Shown: in pieces, positions 1 to 6,683 of the stretch | Position numbering within the stretch: the first letter of the stretch is position 1 | How the letters are laid out: each line of letters opens with the position of its first letter | IMG/VR virus record: IMGVR_UViG_3300046536_000410 | Span: 1 to 34,020 of that record | Source: a virus | Reading direction: 5' to 3' (one strand) | DNA: 34,020 nucleotides | Translations under genes and position numbers: made by a program | The notes under the pieces: generated by a model | What the model was told of the DNA's origin: nothing | The model's database searches: none | The model's input: the letters and a program-made list of their open reading frames with translations, nothing else

Positions 1-198
1 GATCGGCTGAAGGCCATCGGGGCGGTCGATCCGATGCTGGTGCAGATGATTGCCCGCCAACTTTGGGAGAACATGCAGCAGACGGACATTACGCCGCACA
101 TTCATAACCACGCCGAGCTTGAGGGCGTGCTACAGGCCAAGGTCAACCCGATGCCGCCGCAGGCTGGGACCAACGGAGCGGCCTCCGGTGGCCCGTAA
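1..198 (+). CDS. Probable phage portal protein, C-terminal end only
   Basis: An open frame enters from the left edge in frame 1 and ends with TAA at 196-198, giving the last 65 residues of a larger protein. The tail is amphipathic (LKAIGAVDPM, QLWENMQQTD) and ends in a Gly/Ala/Pro-rich stretch, as portal C-termini often do. The call rests mainly on position: in P22-like phages the portal precedes scaffold and coat genes, and those follow here. The fragment has no diagnostic motif. The next gene starts with GTG inside its end, so the two are probably translationally coupled. Confidence 0.5.
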   Translation, partial: DRLKAIGAVDPMLVQMIARQLWENMQQTDITPHIHNHAELEGVLQAKVNPMPPQAGTNGAASGGP

Positions 199-1936
199 CG
201 CCCTCTCTTACGGTGACACGGACAGCGACAACCCGCTGGCCCGCGCCGCCGCCTACGCCGCTCCCTGGATCACGGACGGGGCGGATACGAGCGTCGGCGC
301 GCCTTCCATCGGCGCCGGGGCGGACGCGGTCGGGCAGTGGATGGGCCAGATGCTGGCCAAGATGCAGGGCAGCCGACCCGCGGCGCCGATCTGGAACCCC
401 GATAATCCGGTGGGCACCGAGACGCTTCAGTCTATGGGAATGCCACAGCCGACCAACTACGCCGGCCCGGTCGGGCAGTATGTGAACCCGGCGACGGGCG
501 AGTTGACGACGCAGGGTCAGGCGCGCCTCGACAATCCCGCCATGGGCTTCGGAACAGCCGATATGGGGGCCGTCGTAGGAAGTGTCGGCCGCGTTCGTGC
601 GCCGTTTCGCCGTGTCAGTGCTGGCTACGAGACAATCGACCCCGCCGCGGCGCCCGTGGAGGACATCCCGGCCGCCTTCGGGATCGGTCACAACAACGCG
701 CCCGTCCGGAGCGCCATTTGGGCCGCGCCGCCGACCCGCGGCGTGGCGACGGCGACGGCCGGCCGCATGGGCTCTAACGCCGACGCGACGTTGGAGAGCC
801 TGGGATTGCCCGCTTACGGTGATATCGTCCCGTCAACCAATACGGGGCCAGTTCCGGAAAGCATGATCCAGTCGGGCTCCCCGGCGCGGCCTGGTCAGGT
901 GTTCGACTTGTCCGACACCTGGCGCGTGCCCGACGTGCCGCAGGAGGATCTGGCCCGCATCGACCCAGACGCCGGACGCAGGAAGGGGTTGCCGCCGCAC
1001 ATCATCGACGCCACCACCGACCCTGATATCCGCGCGAAACTGAGAACGGTCGCGGAGGCGGGATTGAAGGCGGGCGGCGCCTACTGGTACAACGCCGAGC
1101 CGCTGCGCCTCGCGTTCGTCTCCGAATTGGGTCCGGAGCAGGGCAATGCGACTTTCGGGCAATATATGCGAACGATCGGGGCGGTCAGCGCCGGTTCCGA
1201 CGTGGGCCAGAACATCAGGACCGCGTCTTATTACAACATCAAGGAGCGCCAGGGCGACCCGGTCCAATCGGTCGCCGATCTCATCTCGCCCTACGGCCAC
1301 AAGATGCAGAACACTCAGTTTGGCGCCTACTCCGACATCGCGGGCGGCGACCCGCTGGACCCGGCCATGCGCCCCAAGCGGGCCAGTTTCGACGCCAATC
1401 TGAGCGGCAATCAGCAGCCTGTGACGGTGGACAAGCACAACCTGCGGCTCATCGGCATGCTGTCCAAAGACCCGGAGTTCCTCAATACGACGCAGACGGC
1501 CGATGTGAACTACCCGTCCATCGGCGTGAAGGTGGGTGACAAGATCAACTGGCGCGACGCGGTGAAATCGGGCCGGATCACGATGGACCAGGCGCTGGAT
1601 ATCCCGCAGGCGTGGAAAGACGTGCCGGAGGCGAACCATTACGGCGCCCTGGAGGGATTCCAGCAGGATCTGGCGCGTGAGATGGGCATCACGCCGGCGC
1701 AGCTTCAGGCGGCGCTGTGGGTCGGAGGTGGCCGCGTGACTGGGCTGCGCTCATTGCCGACTTCATTCATGGGCGCGGTCGAGAACCGCCTTCAGACCAC
1801 GGCGGCGGCGCGTGGTGGTACGCCCACGAAGGCGCTGCTGGACTTCGTGCGCGGCAAGAAGCCGCTGTTGACGCCTCTCGCGGCGACGGTCGGCGCTGGC
1901 GCGGCTAACGCCCTCCAACCCGACGATAATCGGTGA
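188..1936 (+). CDS. Virion-associated protein of unknown function (582 aa)
   Basis: The GTG at 188 overlaps the end of the preceding gene, and its reading VARNALSYGD leads directly into the conserved-looking body. Earlier in-frame starts lie inside the portal frame and read as Arg-rich shadow sequence. The first 200 residues are Gly/Ala/Pro-rich and probably extended. A compact helical core follows, about residues 280-430, containing AYWYNAEPLRLAFVSELG and ending in VTVDKHNLRL. It resembles uncharacterised tailed-phage proteins in which a Trp-Tyr segment is followed by a V-D-x-H motif. Whether this core is enzymatic is unknown. The C-terminus overlaps the opposing 63-residue gene by 32 bases. 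Position between portal and scaffold suggests packaging or ejection with the head. Confidence 0.6.
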   Translation: MARNALSYGDTDSDNPLARAAAYAAPWITDGADTSVGAPSIGAGADAVGQWMGQMLAKMQGSRPAAPIWNPDNPVGTETLQSMGMPQPTNYAGPVGQYVNPATGELTTQGQARLDNPAMGFGTADMGAVVGSVGRVRAPFRRVSAGYETIDPAAAPVEDIPAAFGIGHNNAPVRSAIWAAPPTRGVATATAGRMGSNADATLESLGLPAYGDIVPSTNTGPVPESMIQSGSPARPGQVFDLSDTWRVPDVPQEDLARIDPDAGRRKGLPPHIIDATTDPDIRAKLRTVAEAGLKAGGAYWYNAEPLRLAFVSELGPEQGNATFGQYMRTIGAVSAGSDVGQNIRTASYYNIKERQGDPVQSVADLISPYGHKMQNTQFGAYSDIAGGDPLDPAMRPKRASFDANLSGNQQPVTVDKHNLRLIGMLSKDPEFLNTTQTADVNYPSIGVKVGDKINWRDAVKSGRITMDQALDIPQAWKDVPEANHYGALEGFQQDLAREMGITPAQLQAALWVGGGRVTGLRSLPTSFMGAVENRLQTTAAARGGTPTKALLDFVRGKKPLLTPLAATVGAGAANALQPDDNR

Positions 1937-2096
1937 TGAACTCCCACAGCGCGACCGCTTCGTCGGTGTCCTCGGCAAGCCGCGCGATGGCTCGCATCGT
2001 GTCGGGGTCGGCGCCGCTCGCGATGGCGCGTTCAACGAACGTCTCGCCAGCTTCCGTCTCATTCCAGGTGTATTCGCGGGCTACAAGTGTCGGCAT
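1905..2096 (-). CDS. Small acidic protein, moron-like insertion (63 aa)
   Basis: This minus-strand gene sits inside the plus-strand head operon. Its ATG at 2096 has a good ribosome binding site (GAGAAGGA) about eight bases upstream. An upstream extension to 2303 is open but lacks these signals and runs antisense through the next gene. The product is acidic and predicted helical (residues 18-60), with no membrane segment or signal peptide and no motif I recognise. It has its own extended -10 promoter (2167-2175) and an inverted repeat just downstream. That arrangement is typical of morons, genes expressed independently of the lytic programme, often from a prophage. A role in host phenotype or defence interference is only a guess. 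Confidence 0.6.
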   Translation of the reverse strand: MPTLVAREYTWNETEAGETFVERAIASGADPDTMRAIARLAEDTDEAVALWEFITDYRRVGGR

Positions 2097-2133
2097 GCCT
2101 CGTTCCTTCTCAACCAAGGGCGTGGTCAGGGAT

Positions 2134-2159
2134 GGTTGGCACGCGGGAACGTACCAACC
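2134..2159. repeat. Inverted repeat GGTTGG-N14-CCAACC
   Basis: Perfect 6-bp arms at 2134-2139 and 2154-2159. The repeat lies at the predicted transcription start of the minus-strand 63-residue gene, so it could be an operator on DNA or a hairpin at the 5' end of its transcript. Confidence 0.4.
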
Positions 2160-2166
2160 GCCCCGC

Positions 2167-2175
2167 ATTATAGCA
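2167..2175 (-). promoter_or_regulatory. Extended -10 promoter for the 63-aa minus-strand gene
   Basis: Read on the minus strand the sequence is TGCTATAAT: a perfect TATAAT with the TGn extension. No good -35 element is visible at 16-18 bp, as is common for extended -10 promoters. The predicted start near 2160 gives a leader of about 65 bases before the ATG at 2096. A perfect TATAAT is notable in such GC-rich DNA. Confidence 0.45.
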
Positions 2176-2186
2176 GATCCACAGCA

Positions 2187-2420
2187 ATGAGCGAGGACGC
2201 CGTCGCCTCCATCCAGGCCGTCGAGATCCTGCGCCTGCGCGGCTTGTTGGCTGAATTTATCGCAGAGCGCGACCGGCTGATCGAGGAGAGCGACCGGTTG
2301 CATTACCGCGTCCTCGAACTGGAGGCCGAGATCGCCGTGCTGCGCGGCACCATGGCCCGACCTGAACCCGACGATGGGCCGGTCACGCTCATCGAAGGCA
2401 CGCCGAACGCACCGAGGTAA
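2187..2420 (+). CDS. Small coiled-coil protein (77 aa)
   Basis: The ATG at 2187 follows the divergent promoter region. The product has a heptad-like helix from about residue 9 to 53 (VEILRLRGLLAEFIAERDRL and on through LELEAEIAVL) and a short acidic, proline-rich tail. It has no recognisable domain. It sits 15 bases upstream of the scaffold gene and is presumably co-transcribed with it. The Shine-Dalgarno is weak, so the start is not certain. A head-assembly accessory role is inferred from position only. Confidence 0.5.
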   Translation: MSEDAVASIQAVEILRLRGLLAEFIAERDRLIEESDRLHYRVLELEAEIAVLRGTMARPEPDDGPVTLIEGTPNAPR

Positions 2421-2435
2421 TACCGAGTAATCCCC

Positions 2436-3188
2436 ATGAGTGAATCAACAACAGACCCCGCATCGATCCCCGATGTCATCCCGCCCGTTCCAGATCCCCC
2501 GACACCGCCACAAGAGTCCACGCCGGACGGTGGCGACGGGACGGAACAAGAGGAACGCCAAAGCAAACGCGATCGCCGTTTCGCCGAACTCTCGGCTCGC
2601 CTGACCGCTGCCGAGCGGCGAGATCAAGAGCGCGAACGGGAACTGAAGTTTTACCGTCAACAGGCTGCCCAGGTCGCGCCGCAGGACGAAACGCCCGAGC
2701 AACGCCACATGCGTGAGCGGGCGCAGATGCGCGGCGAGGTCGAGGCGCAGGTCAGAACCGAAACATTTCACCAGCAGGGTTCGGCGCAGTTCTCCGACTG
2801 GAAGCAGCGTTGCGACGACCTGGTGAAGATGGGCGCCGACGCGGGCCTCGCCGCGCTGCTCGTCGAGATGCCGGATGGCGTCAAAGTCACCGCCGCGCTG
2901 GCCGCCGATCCAGAGGAGGTCGAGCGGATCGCCGGGCTGCGCACCGAACGGGCGCGGGCCGTGGCATTGGGCAAATACGCCGCCACGATCGACGGCGCTC
3001 CGGTGCCGCCACGAACCGCCGCGAACGGTGACAACCGCCTCGCGCCCCCTGTTACTCGCGCCCCGGCGCCGATCCGCCCCGTCGTGGGACGCGCCTCGCC
3101 AGTATTCAACGAATACACCGCCGATGCTCAGACGCTCGTTGACCGCTGGATGAAGCAGGATCTTGAACAGCGGAAGCAGGGGCGTTGA
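2436..3188 (+). CDS. Scaffolding-type protein (250 aa)
   Basis: The product is hydrophilic and highly charged, with no membrane segment. It has a proline-rich acidic N-terminus (residues 1-45), a long charged helix (about 45-125), a helical middle and a short C-terminal helix ending in basic residues (WMKQDLEQRKQGR). Phage scaffolds commonly use a basic C-terminal helix to contact the coat protein. The gene directly precedes the P22-type coat gene, the scaffold position in that family (P22 gene 8), and the length is similar to the 303 residues of P22 scaffold. Identification is by context and character, not by sequence match. Confidence 0.65.
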   Translation: MSESTTDPASIPDVIPPVPDPPTPPQESTPDGGDGTEQEERQSKRDRRFAELSARLTAAERRDQERERELKFYRQQAAQVAPQDETPEQRHMRERAQMRGEVEAQVRTETFHQQGSAQFSDWKQRCDDLVKMGADAGLAALLVEMPDGVKVTAALAADPEEVERIAGLRTERARAVALGKYAATIDGAPVPPRTAANGDNRLAPPVTRAPAPIRPVVGRASPVFNEYTADAQTLVDRWMKQDLEQRKQGR

Positions 3189-3231
3189 CCGCCTGACCGA
3201 GTAGCCGTGCCGAAACCGCCGCGCCCGGTAT

Positions 3232-3288
3232 ATGGCGTTGCATCGTGCCCACCCCCGCCGCGTCCGGGTAATGACGTTGCGTCGTGCC
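3232..3288 (+). repeat. Degenerate direct repeat upstream of the coat gene
   Basis: ATGGCGTTGCATCGTGCC at 3232-3249 recurs as ATGACGTTGCGTCGTGCC at 3271-3288 (16 of 18 matches, period 39), and CCGG-TA tracts precede both copies. It occupies the 209-bp scaffold-coat gap together with a terminator-like hairpin. Function unknown. Confidence 0.5.
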
Positions 3289-3336
3289 GATCCGTTTGTG
3301 ATTGCGTCTACCCCCTTCGTCACAGCGGGCAATCGA

Positions 3337-3371
3337 GATCTCAAGAACCGTTCCGGTGAGAGATCCTTTTT
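3337..3371 (+). terminator. Terminator-like hairpin just upstream of the coat gene
   Basis: Arms GATCTC (3337-3342) and GAGATC (3360-3365) enclose a nested ACCG-TTC-CGGT stem and are followed by C and five T residues (3367-3371). It lies 27 bases before the coat start, so it may attenuate readthrough, protect the 5' end of a processed coat message, or do nothing. The stem is short, so the call is cautious. Confidence 0.4.
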
Positions 3372-3397
3372 CCTGCTCGTGACGAAGGATACAGACA

Positions 3398-4591
3398 ATG
3401 CCAGCAACAAATACGTTGCTCACAATCAACATGATCACGGCCAAGGCGCTCGCGATCCTCCACCAAAAATGTAACTTCATCGGATCGATCAACCGTCAGT
3501 ACGATGATTCGTTCGCCAACTCAGGCGCCAAGATCGGCAGCACGCTGCGTATCCGCCTGCCGGTGCAATACACCGTCAGCACCACCCCGGCGCTGTCGCT
3601 GCAAAACACCATCGAGACGCAGGTCGCGCTGCCGATCTCCAACCAGTACCACGTCGATTTCTCGTTCAGCAGCGCCGAACTGACGCTGTCCATTGACGAT
3701 TTCACGGCGCGCTACATCGAGCCCGCCATCGCCGTTCTCGCGGCCCAGATCGAGGCGACGTGCATCGGCATGATGTGGCCGGCGGTGTGGAACCAGGTGG
3801 GCACGGCGGGTGCGGCACAGGTGTTCAAGACGGTGTTGCAGTCTCGCAAGCTGTTGCTCGACAACCTGACGCCGCAGTCCAAGCAGTGGCAACTGCGGAT
3901 CAACACACAGGATAACGTCGATCTGGTGGACAGCCTGAAGGGCCTGTTCCAGCAGAGCACGCAGATCAGCCGCCAATACACCGATGGCGTAATGGGTTTG
4001 GCGGCCGGCTACGAGTGGGCGGAGTCAACGCATTTCACGACGCAGACGCGCGGCGCGGAGTCCGCCACGTATCTGGCCACCCCGGCCGCCCAGACGGGCA
4101 GCACGCTCGCCGTGACCACCGGCACGGGCGCTGGCAACGCGGGCGATGTCTTTACCATCGCTGGCGTGTTCAGGGTTCACCCGGAAACGAAAGTCAACAG
4201 CGGGGTACTGCAACAGTTCGTGCTGACCTCCGCCTACGCGGGCGGTGCTGGCAACATGAGCATCGCGCCGGCCATCGTCACGTCAGGGCCGCAACAGAAC
4301 GTCAGCGCGAGTCCGAACGGCACCACTTCAACCTTGACGTTTGCAAACACGGCCAGCACGGCAACGGGCTTGTCGCTTGCTTACATGCCCGACGCTTTTA
4401 CATTCGCCACAGCCGATCTTGTCATGCCCAACGGTGTTGACATGGCCTCACGGGTGGTCAAGGACGGTATCTCCATGAGGGCAGTCAGGCAATATAGCAT
4501 ATCAGATGACACCATGCCAATAAGGATTGATGTGTTGTGGGGAGCCGTGGCTTTGAGGCCCCAACTCGCATGCCGACTCGTTGCAAATTAG
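3398..4591 (+). CDS. Major capsid protein, P22 coat-protein family (397 aa)
   Basis: Forms the icosahedral shell. The N-terminus (ATNTLLTINMITAKALAIL), the early Asn-Arg-Gln-Tyr-Asp-Asp segment, the GSTLRIRLP strand and the C-terminal IRIDVLWGAVALRPQLACRL are characteristic of P22 gp5-like coat proteins with the HK97 fold. At 397 residues it is slightly shorter than P22 coat (430). A ribosome binding site (GAAGGA) precedes the ATG. The last 90 or so codons are clearly poorer in GC than the rest of the gene, up to the HNH insertion, which suggests a replaced 3' end. The scaffold gene lies upstream after a 209-bp gap. Confidence 0.9.
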   Translation: MPATNTLLTINMITAKALAILHQKCNFIGSINRQYDDSFANSGAKIGSTLRIRLPVQYTVSTTPALSLQNTIETQVALPISNQYHVDFSFSSAELTLSIDDFTARYIEPAIAVLAAQIEATCIGMMWPAVWNQVGTAGAAQVFKTVLQSRKLLLDNLTPQSKQWQLRINTQDNVDLVDSLKGLFQQSTQISRQYTDGVMGLAAGYEWAESTHFTTQTRGAESATYLATPAAQTGSTLAVTTGTGAGNAGDVFTIAGVFRVHPETKVNSGVLQQFVLTSAYAGGAGNMSIAPAIVTSGPQQNVSASPNGTTSTLTFANTASTATGLSLAYMPDAFTFATADLVMPNGVDMASRVVKDGISMRAVRQYSISDDTMPIRIDVLWGAVALRPQLACRLVAN

Positions 4592-4610
4592 CACACATCT
4601 AGCGTATAAT
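4581..4610 (+). promoter_or_regulatory. Sigma-70-like promoter for the HNH gene
   Basis: TTGCAA at 4581-4586, an 18-bp spacer and a perfect TATAAT at 4605-4610. The -35 overlaps the coat stop codon. A transcript starting near 4617 would include the whole hairpin at 4637-4673. This would give the endonuclease gene expression independent of the late operon. Confidence 0.5.
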
Positions 4611-4636
4611 GTTTGCTGTTTGCTACGAGCGTAGTT

Positions 4637-4673
4637 ATCATACTCCCGTCTGGAAAACAGGAGGGAGTATGAT
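4637..4673 (+). promoter_or_regulatory. RNA hairpin burying the HNH ribosome binding site and start codon
   Basis: Perfect 11-bp arms ATCATACTCCC (4637-4647) and GGGAGTATGAT (4663-4673) continue inward, after one mismatch, with four more pairs closing a GAAAA loop (4653-4657). The Shine-Dalgarno AGGAGGG (4659-4665) and the ATG (4669-4671) both lie in the stem. Translation should be blocked whenever the full leader is transcribed and folded. Phage T4 uses the same logic for some of its homing endonucleases. Confidence 0.75.
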
Positions 4674-5253
4674 TTGCGTGATCGAAGGATGCGCTGGCAT
4701 CGCGCGAGGGCACGGCTACTGCTCGCCGCATTACACACAGTGGCGCCGGCATGGCGATCCGCTTCATAAGGAGCGGCGCTATCATAAGGGAATGCCGGCG
4801 GAAGAGCGGTTCCAGGCCTTTATCGAGAAAGGTTCGGGACCGAAGGCGTGCTGGGAATGGACGGGCGGGAAAATCGCCACTGGCTACGGGATGTTTCATC
4901 CAGAGCCTAAACAATCAATACTCGCGCACCGCTTTGCCTATGAACAGCATCGGGGGCCAATTCCGGCGGGCCAGTTTATCTTGCACCACTGCGATAATAG
5001 ATCATGTGTCAATCCCAGGCATTTGTTCTGCGGTGACCAGCAAGCGAATGTCGACGATATGATCAATAAAGGCCGTGATCGCAAGCGCGGCGCGGTGGGA
5101 ACCAAAAACCGCGGCGCGAAAATCACAGAGGCAATCGTGCGGGAAATCCGAGCATCTCCAACGACCGCCAGGGTTCTCGCGAATCGATATGGCGTATCAA
5201 CCTCTTTGATTCATTGCGTCAGGCAGCGCCGCACCTGGAAACACATCGAATAG
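4669..5253 (+). CDS. Free-standing HNH homing-type endonuclease (194 aa)
   Basis: A nuclease of the kind that cuts an allele lacking the gene and so spreads by repair. The N-terminus has a zinc-binding pattern (C3, C8, C18, H21) in the common phage form ending YTQWRRHGDP. The HNH core is FILHHCDNRSCVNPRHLFCG, about residues 103-122, holding the paired histidines, Asp-Asn and the N-P-x-H segment. The C-terminal 55 residues (AKITEAIVREI, then RYGVSTSLIHCVRQRRTW) form a helix-turn-helix for DNA recognition. I chose ATG 4669 because AGGAGGG lies five bases upstream; an in-frame ATG at 4609 has no such site. The gene separates coat from the next head gene and is less GC-rich than both. Confidence 0.88.
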   Translation: MICVIEGCAGIARGHGYCSPHYTQWRRHGDPLHKERRYHKGMPAEERFQAFIEKGSGPKACWEWTGGKIATGYGMFHPEPKQSILAHRFAYEQHRGPIPAGQFILHHCDNRSCVNPRHLFCGDQQANVDDMINKGRDRKRGAVGTKNRGAKITEAIVREIRASPTTARVLANRYGVSTSLIHCVRQRRTWKHIE

Positions 5254-5263
5254 GAGCAACGAA

Positions 5264-5680
5264 ATGAGCGGCTTTGCCAACAGAGGCCCGCAGGACAATC
5301 TCGCCACGTCCTCCTACGGCACCGGGCCGGGTCTGTTCGACCCGTCCCTCGCGGCGTTGGGTGGGGGACGGACCTACTCAACGGTCACGGCCAGGGCTGG
5401 GGGCACGCGGCCCCCGGCCACGAAGCTGACGGCGGCGGTCAACCGGATCGGCGTGTGCGCCACCGCGGCTGACAGCGTGGCGCTGCCCCCCGCCGTGGGC
5501 GGACAGGCGATTTACGTCCAGAACGCGGGGGCGACCTCGGCGCAGGTGTTCGCTGACCCGAGCACCTCGGACACCATCAACGGCGTGGTGGCGGCGACCG
5601 GCGTGGCGTTGGCGGCGGGCAAGGCCGCGTCTTACTTCTCGCCCGCGCCGGGGGTGTGGTTCGCGGTGCTGTCGGCCTGA
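5264..5680 (+). CDS. Small head-associated protein, decoration-like (138 aa)
   Basis: The ATG at 5264 follows a TAGGAG ribosome binding site, ten bases after the HNH gene. The protein is Ala/Gly/Thr/Val-rich with predicted beta strands, has no membrane segment and has few charged residues. A C-terminal module (DSVALPPAVGGQAIYVQNAG, then DTINGV, then PGVWFAVLSA) is of a kind I associate with phage structural and fibre proteins. Position straight after the coat gene, ignoring the HNH insertion, is where decoration or head-completion proteins are often coded. Exact function is not shown by the sequence. Confidence 0.55.
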   Translation: MSGFANRGPQDNLATSSYGTGPGLFDPSLAALGGGRTYSTVTARAGGTRPPATKLTAAVNRIGVCATAADSVALPPAVGGQAIYVQNAGATSAQVFADPSTSDTINGVVAATGVALAAGKAASYFSPAPGVWFAVLSA

Positions 5681-5728
5681 GAGCCATGAACGTCTGGATT
5701 GATCCGCGCATGTGCCTCAGAATGCGAA

Positions 5729-5756
5729 AGCCCGCCCCGAATGACCGGAACGGGCT
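5729..5756 (+). promoter_or_regulatory. Hairpin in the leader of the 25-codon ORF
   Basis: Arms AGCCCG (5729-5734) and CGGGCT (5751-5756), with an inner CCG/CGG pair set (5737-5739, 5746-5748). No T-run follows, so it is not a convincing terminator. It lies immediately before the Shine-Dalgarno of the small ORF. Confidence 0.35.
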
Positions 5757-5773
5757 AACGCGAGGAGCATGTG

Positions 5774-5851
5774 ATGGTGACTCATCACAAGTTCCTGCCT
5801 CGGATAGTGGTGCGGATCAGCGTAAAGATCAACCTCATTATCCGGCGGTAG
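5774..5851 (+). CDS. Possible 25-residue cationic peptide
   Basis: The ATG at 5774 has an ideal GAGGAG (5762-5767) six bases upstream. The peptide starts MVTHHKFLPR and continues as alternating hydrophobic and basic residues (IVVRISVKINLIIRR), giving an amphipathic, strongly basic chain. It lies between one hairpin upstream and two downstream, in a 229-bp gap of the head operon. A leader peptide controlling the gp4-like gene, or a small membrane-active peptide, are both possible. I do not recognise a family. Confidence 0.4.
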   Translation: MVTHHKFLPRIVVRISVKINLIIRR

Positions 5852-5856
5852 GAGGG

Positions 5857-5900
5857 CGCCGTCCAGGGGCAACTCTGGGCGGCGTCTCCCCGGAGCGGGG
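5857..5900 (+). promoter_or_regulatory. Tandem strong hairpins before the gp4-like gene
   Basis: A 10-bp stem pairs CGCCGTCCAG (5857-5866) with CTGGGCGGCG (5875-5884), including one G-T wobble, around an 8-base loop. A second hairpin, CCCCG-GAG-CGGGG, follows at 5888-5900, nine bases before the ATG at 5910. Ribosome access to the downstream gene may depend on this structure. Confidence 0.45.
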
Positions 5901-5909
5901 GCACATCCA

Positions 5910-6683
5910 ATGATGCTACAGACCACCGGGGATTTGATCACATTTACTTTGCGCGCAAGTGGAATTAATGGTGTCGGCCAGACACCACTTGCGGAGGATA
6001 GTAACACCGGGTTGGCGTTGCTTCAAATGCTTTTGAGTCAATGGCAACGCAAGCGTTGGCTGGTGTGGAACGAGCAGGAGGTCGCCGCCGTCGCCACGGG
6101 CGCCAACAGCTACACCATCGGGCCGGGACCGGGGACTGACTTCGTTTCCGCCCGGCCCGACCGCATTCACGCCGCGTTCTGCCGCCTGCAACCGTTCGGC
6201 GGCCCGAACCCGGTGGACCTGCCGCTCCAGATCATCGAGGCGCACGAGGACTGGGCGGGGATCACGATCAAAGACCTCAAGAGCATTCCGGCGGCGGTGT
6301 TCTATGACAGCAGTTTTCCGGTCGGGCGTGTTTATTTCTGGCCGGTTCCGTCCGCCGCTCATTACGAGATGCATCTCGTGGTTAAGGCGTCGCTGCCGAC
6401 CTACACGACGCTGACCGATCCACTGGGCGTGCCGGACGAATACATCGAAGCGATGATGTGGAGCCTCTGTGTCCGGCTCCAGATGTCCTACGGATTGCCG
6501 GCGCGTCCCGACCATACCGCCGCGATGAAGCAGGCGATCAACGTCATCGAGATGGCGAACACGCAGATCGGGCTGCTGTCGATGCCGGCGGCGCTGACGC
6601 ATCGGGGCGGTGATGTGAGCAGTTGGGCGGGTCGCGGGCTCAATCAGGCGTGGACGATCTCCGGCCCGAGTGTCCTCACATGA
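5910..6683 (+). CDS. Head completion / tail accessory protein, P22 gp4-like (257 aa)
   Basis: P22 gp4-type proteins bind the portal after packaging and start tail assembly. The N-terminal [13 protein letters not shown], the helix [19 protein letters not shown], the central GRVYFWPVP and the helix [20 protein letters not shown] are typical of the larger gp4-like proteins common in such phages. P22 gp4 itself is 166 residues. There are two candidate starts, ATG 5910 and ATG 5913. Gene order (coat, gp4-like, later gp10-like) agrees. The first 150 bases are visibly poorer in GC than the rest. The TGA overlaps the ATG of the next gene. Confidence 0.75.
   Translation: MMLQTTGDLITFTLRASGINGVGQTPLAEDSNTGLALLQMLLSQWQRKRWLVWNEQEVAAVATGANSYTIGPGPGTDFVSARPDRIHAAFCRLQPFGGPNPVDLPLQIIEAHEDWAGITIKDLKSIPAAVFYDSSFPVGRVYFWPVPSAAHYEMHLVVKASLPTYTTLTDPLGVPDEYIEAMMWSLCVRLQMSYGLPARPDHTAAMKQAINVIEMANTQIGLLSMPAALTHRGGDVSSWAGRGLNQAWTISGPSVLT

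Noticed and set aside
3232-3474. An 80-residue frame starting at the direct repeat before the coat gene
   Set aside because: It runs into the coat gene in another frame, has no clear ribosome binding site, and its first half is an imperfect repeat.
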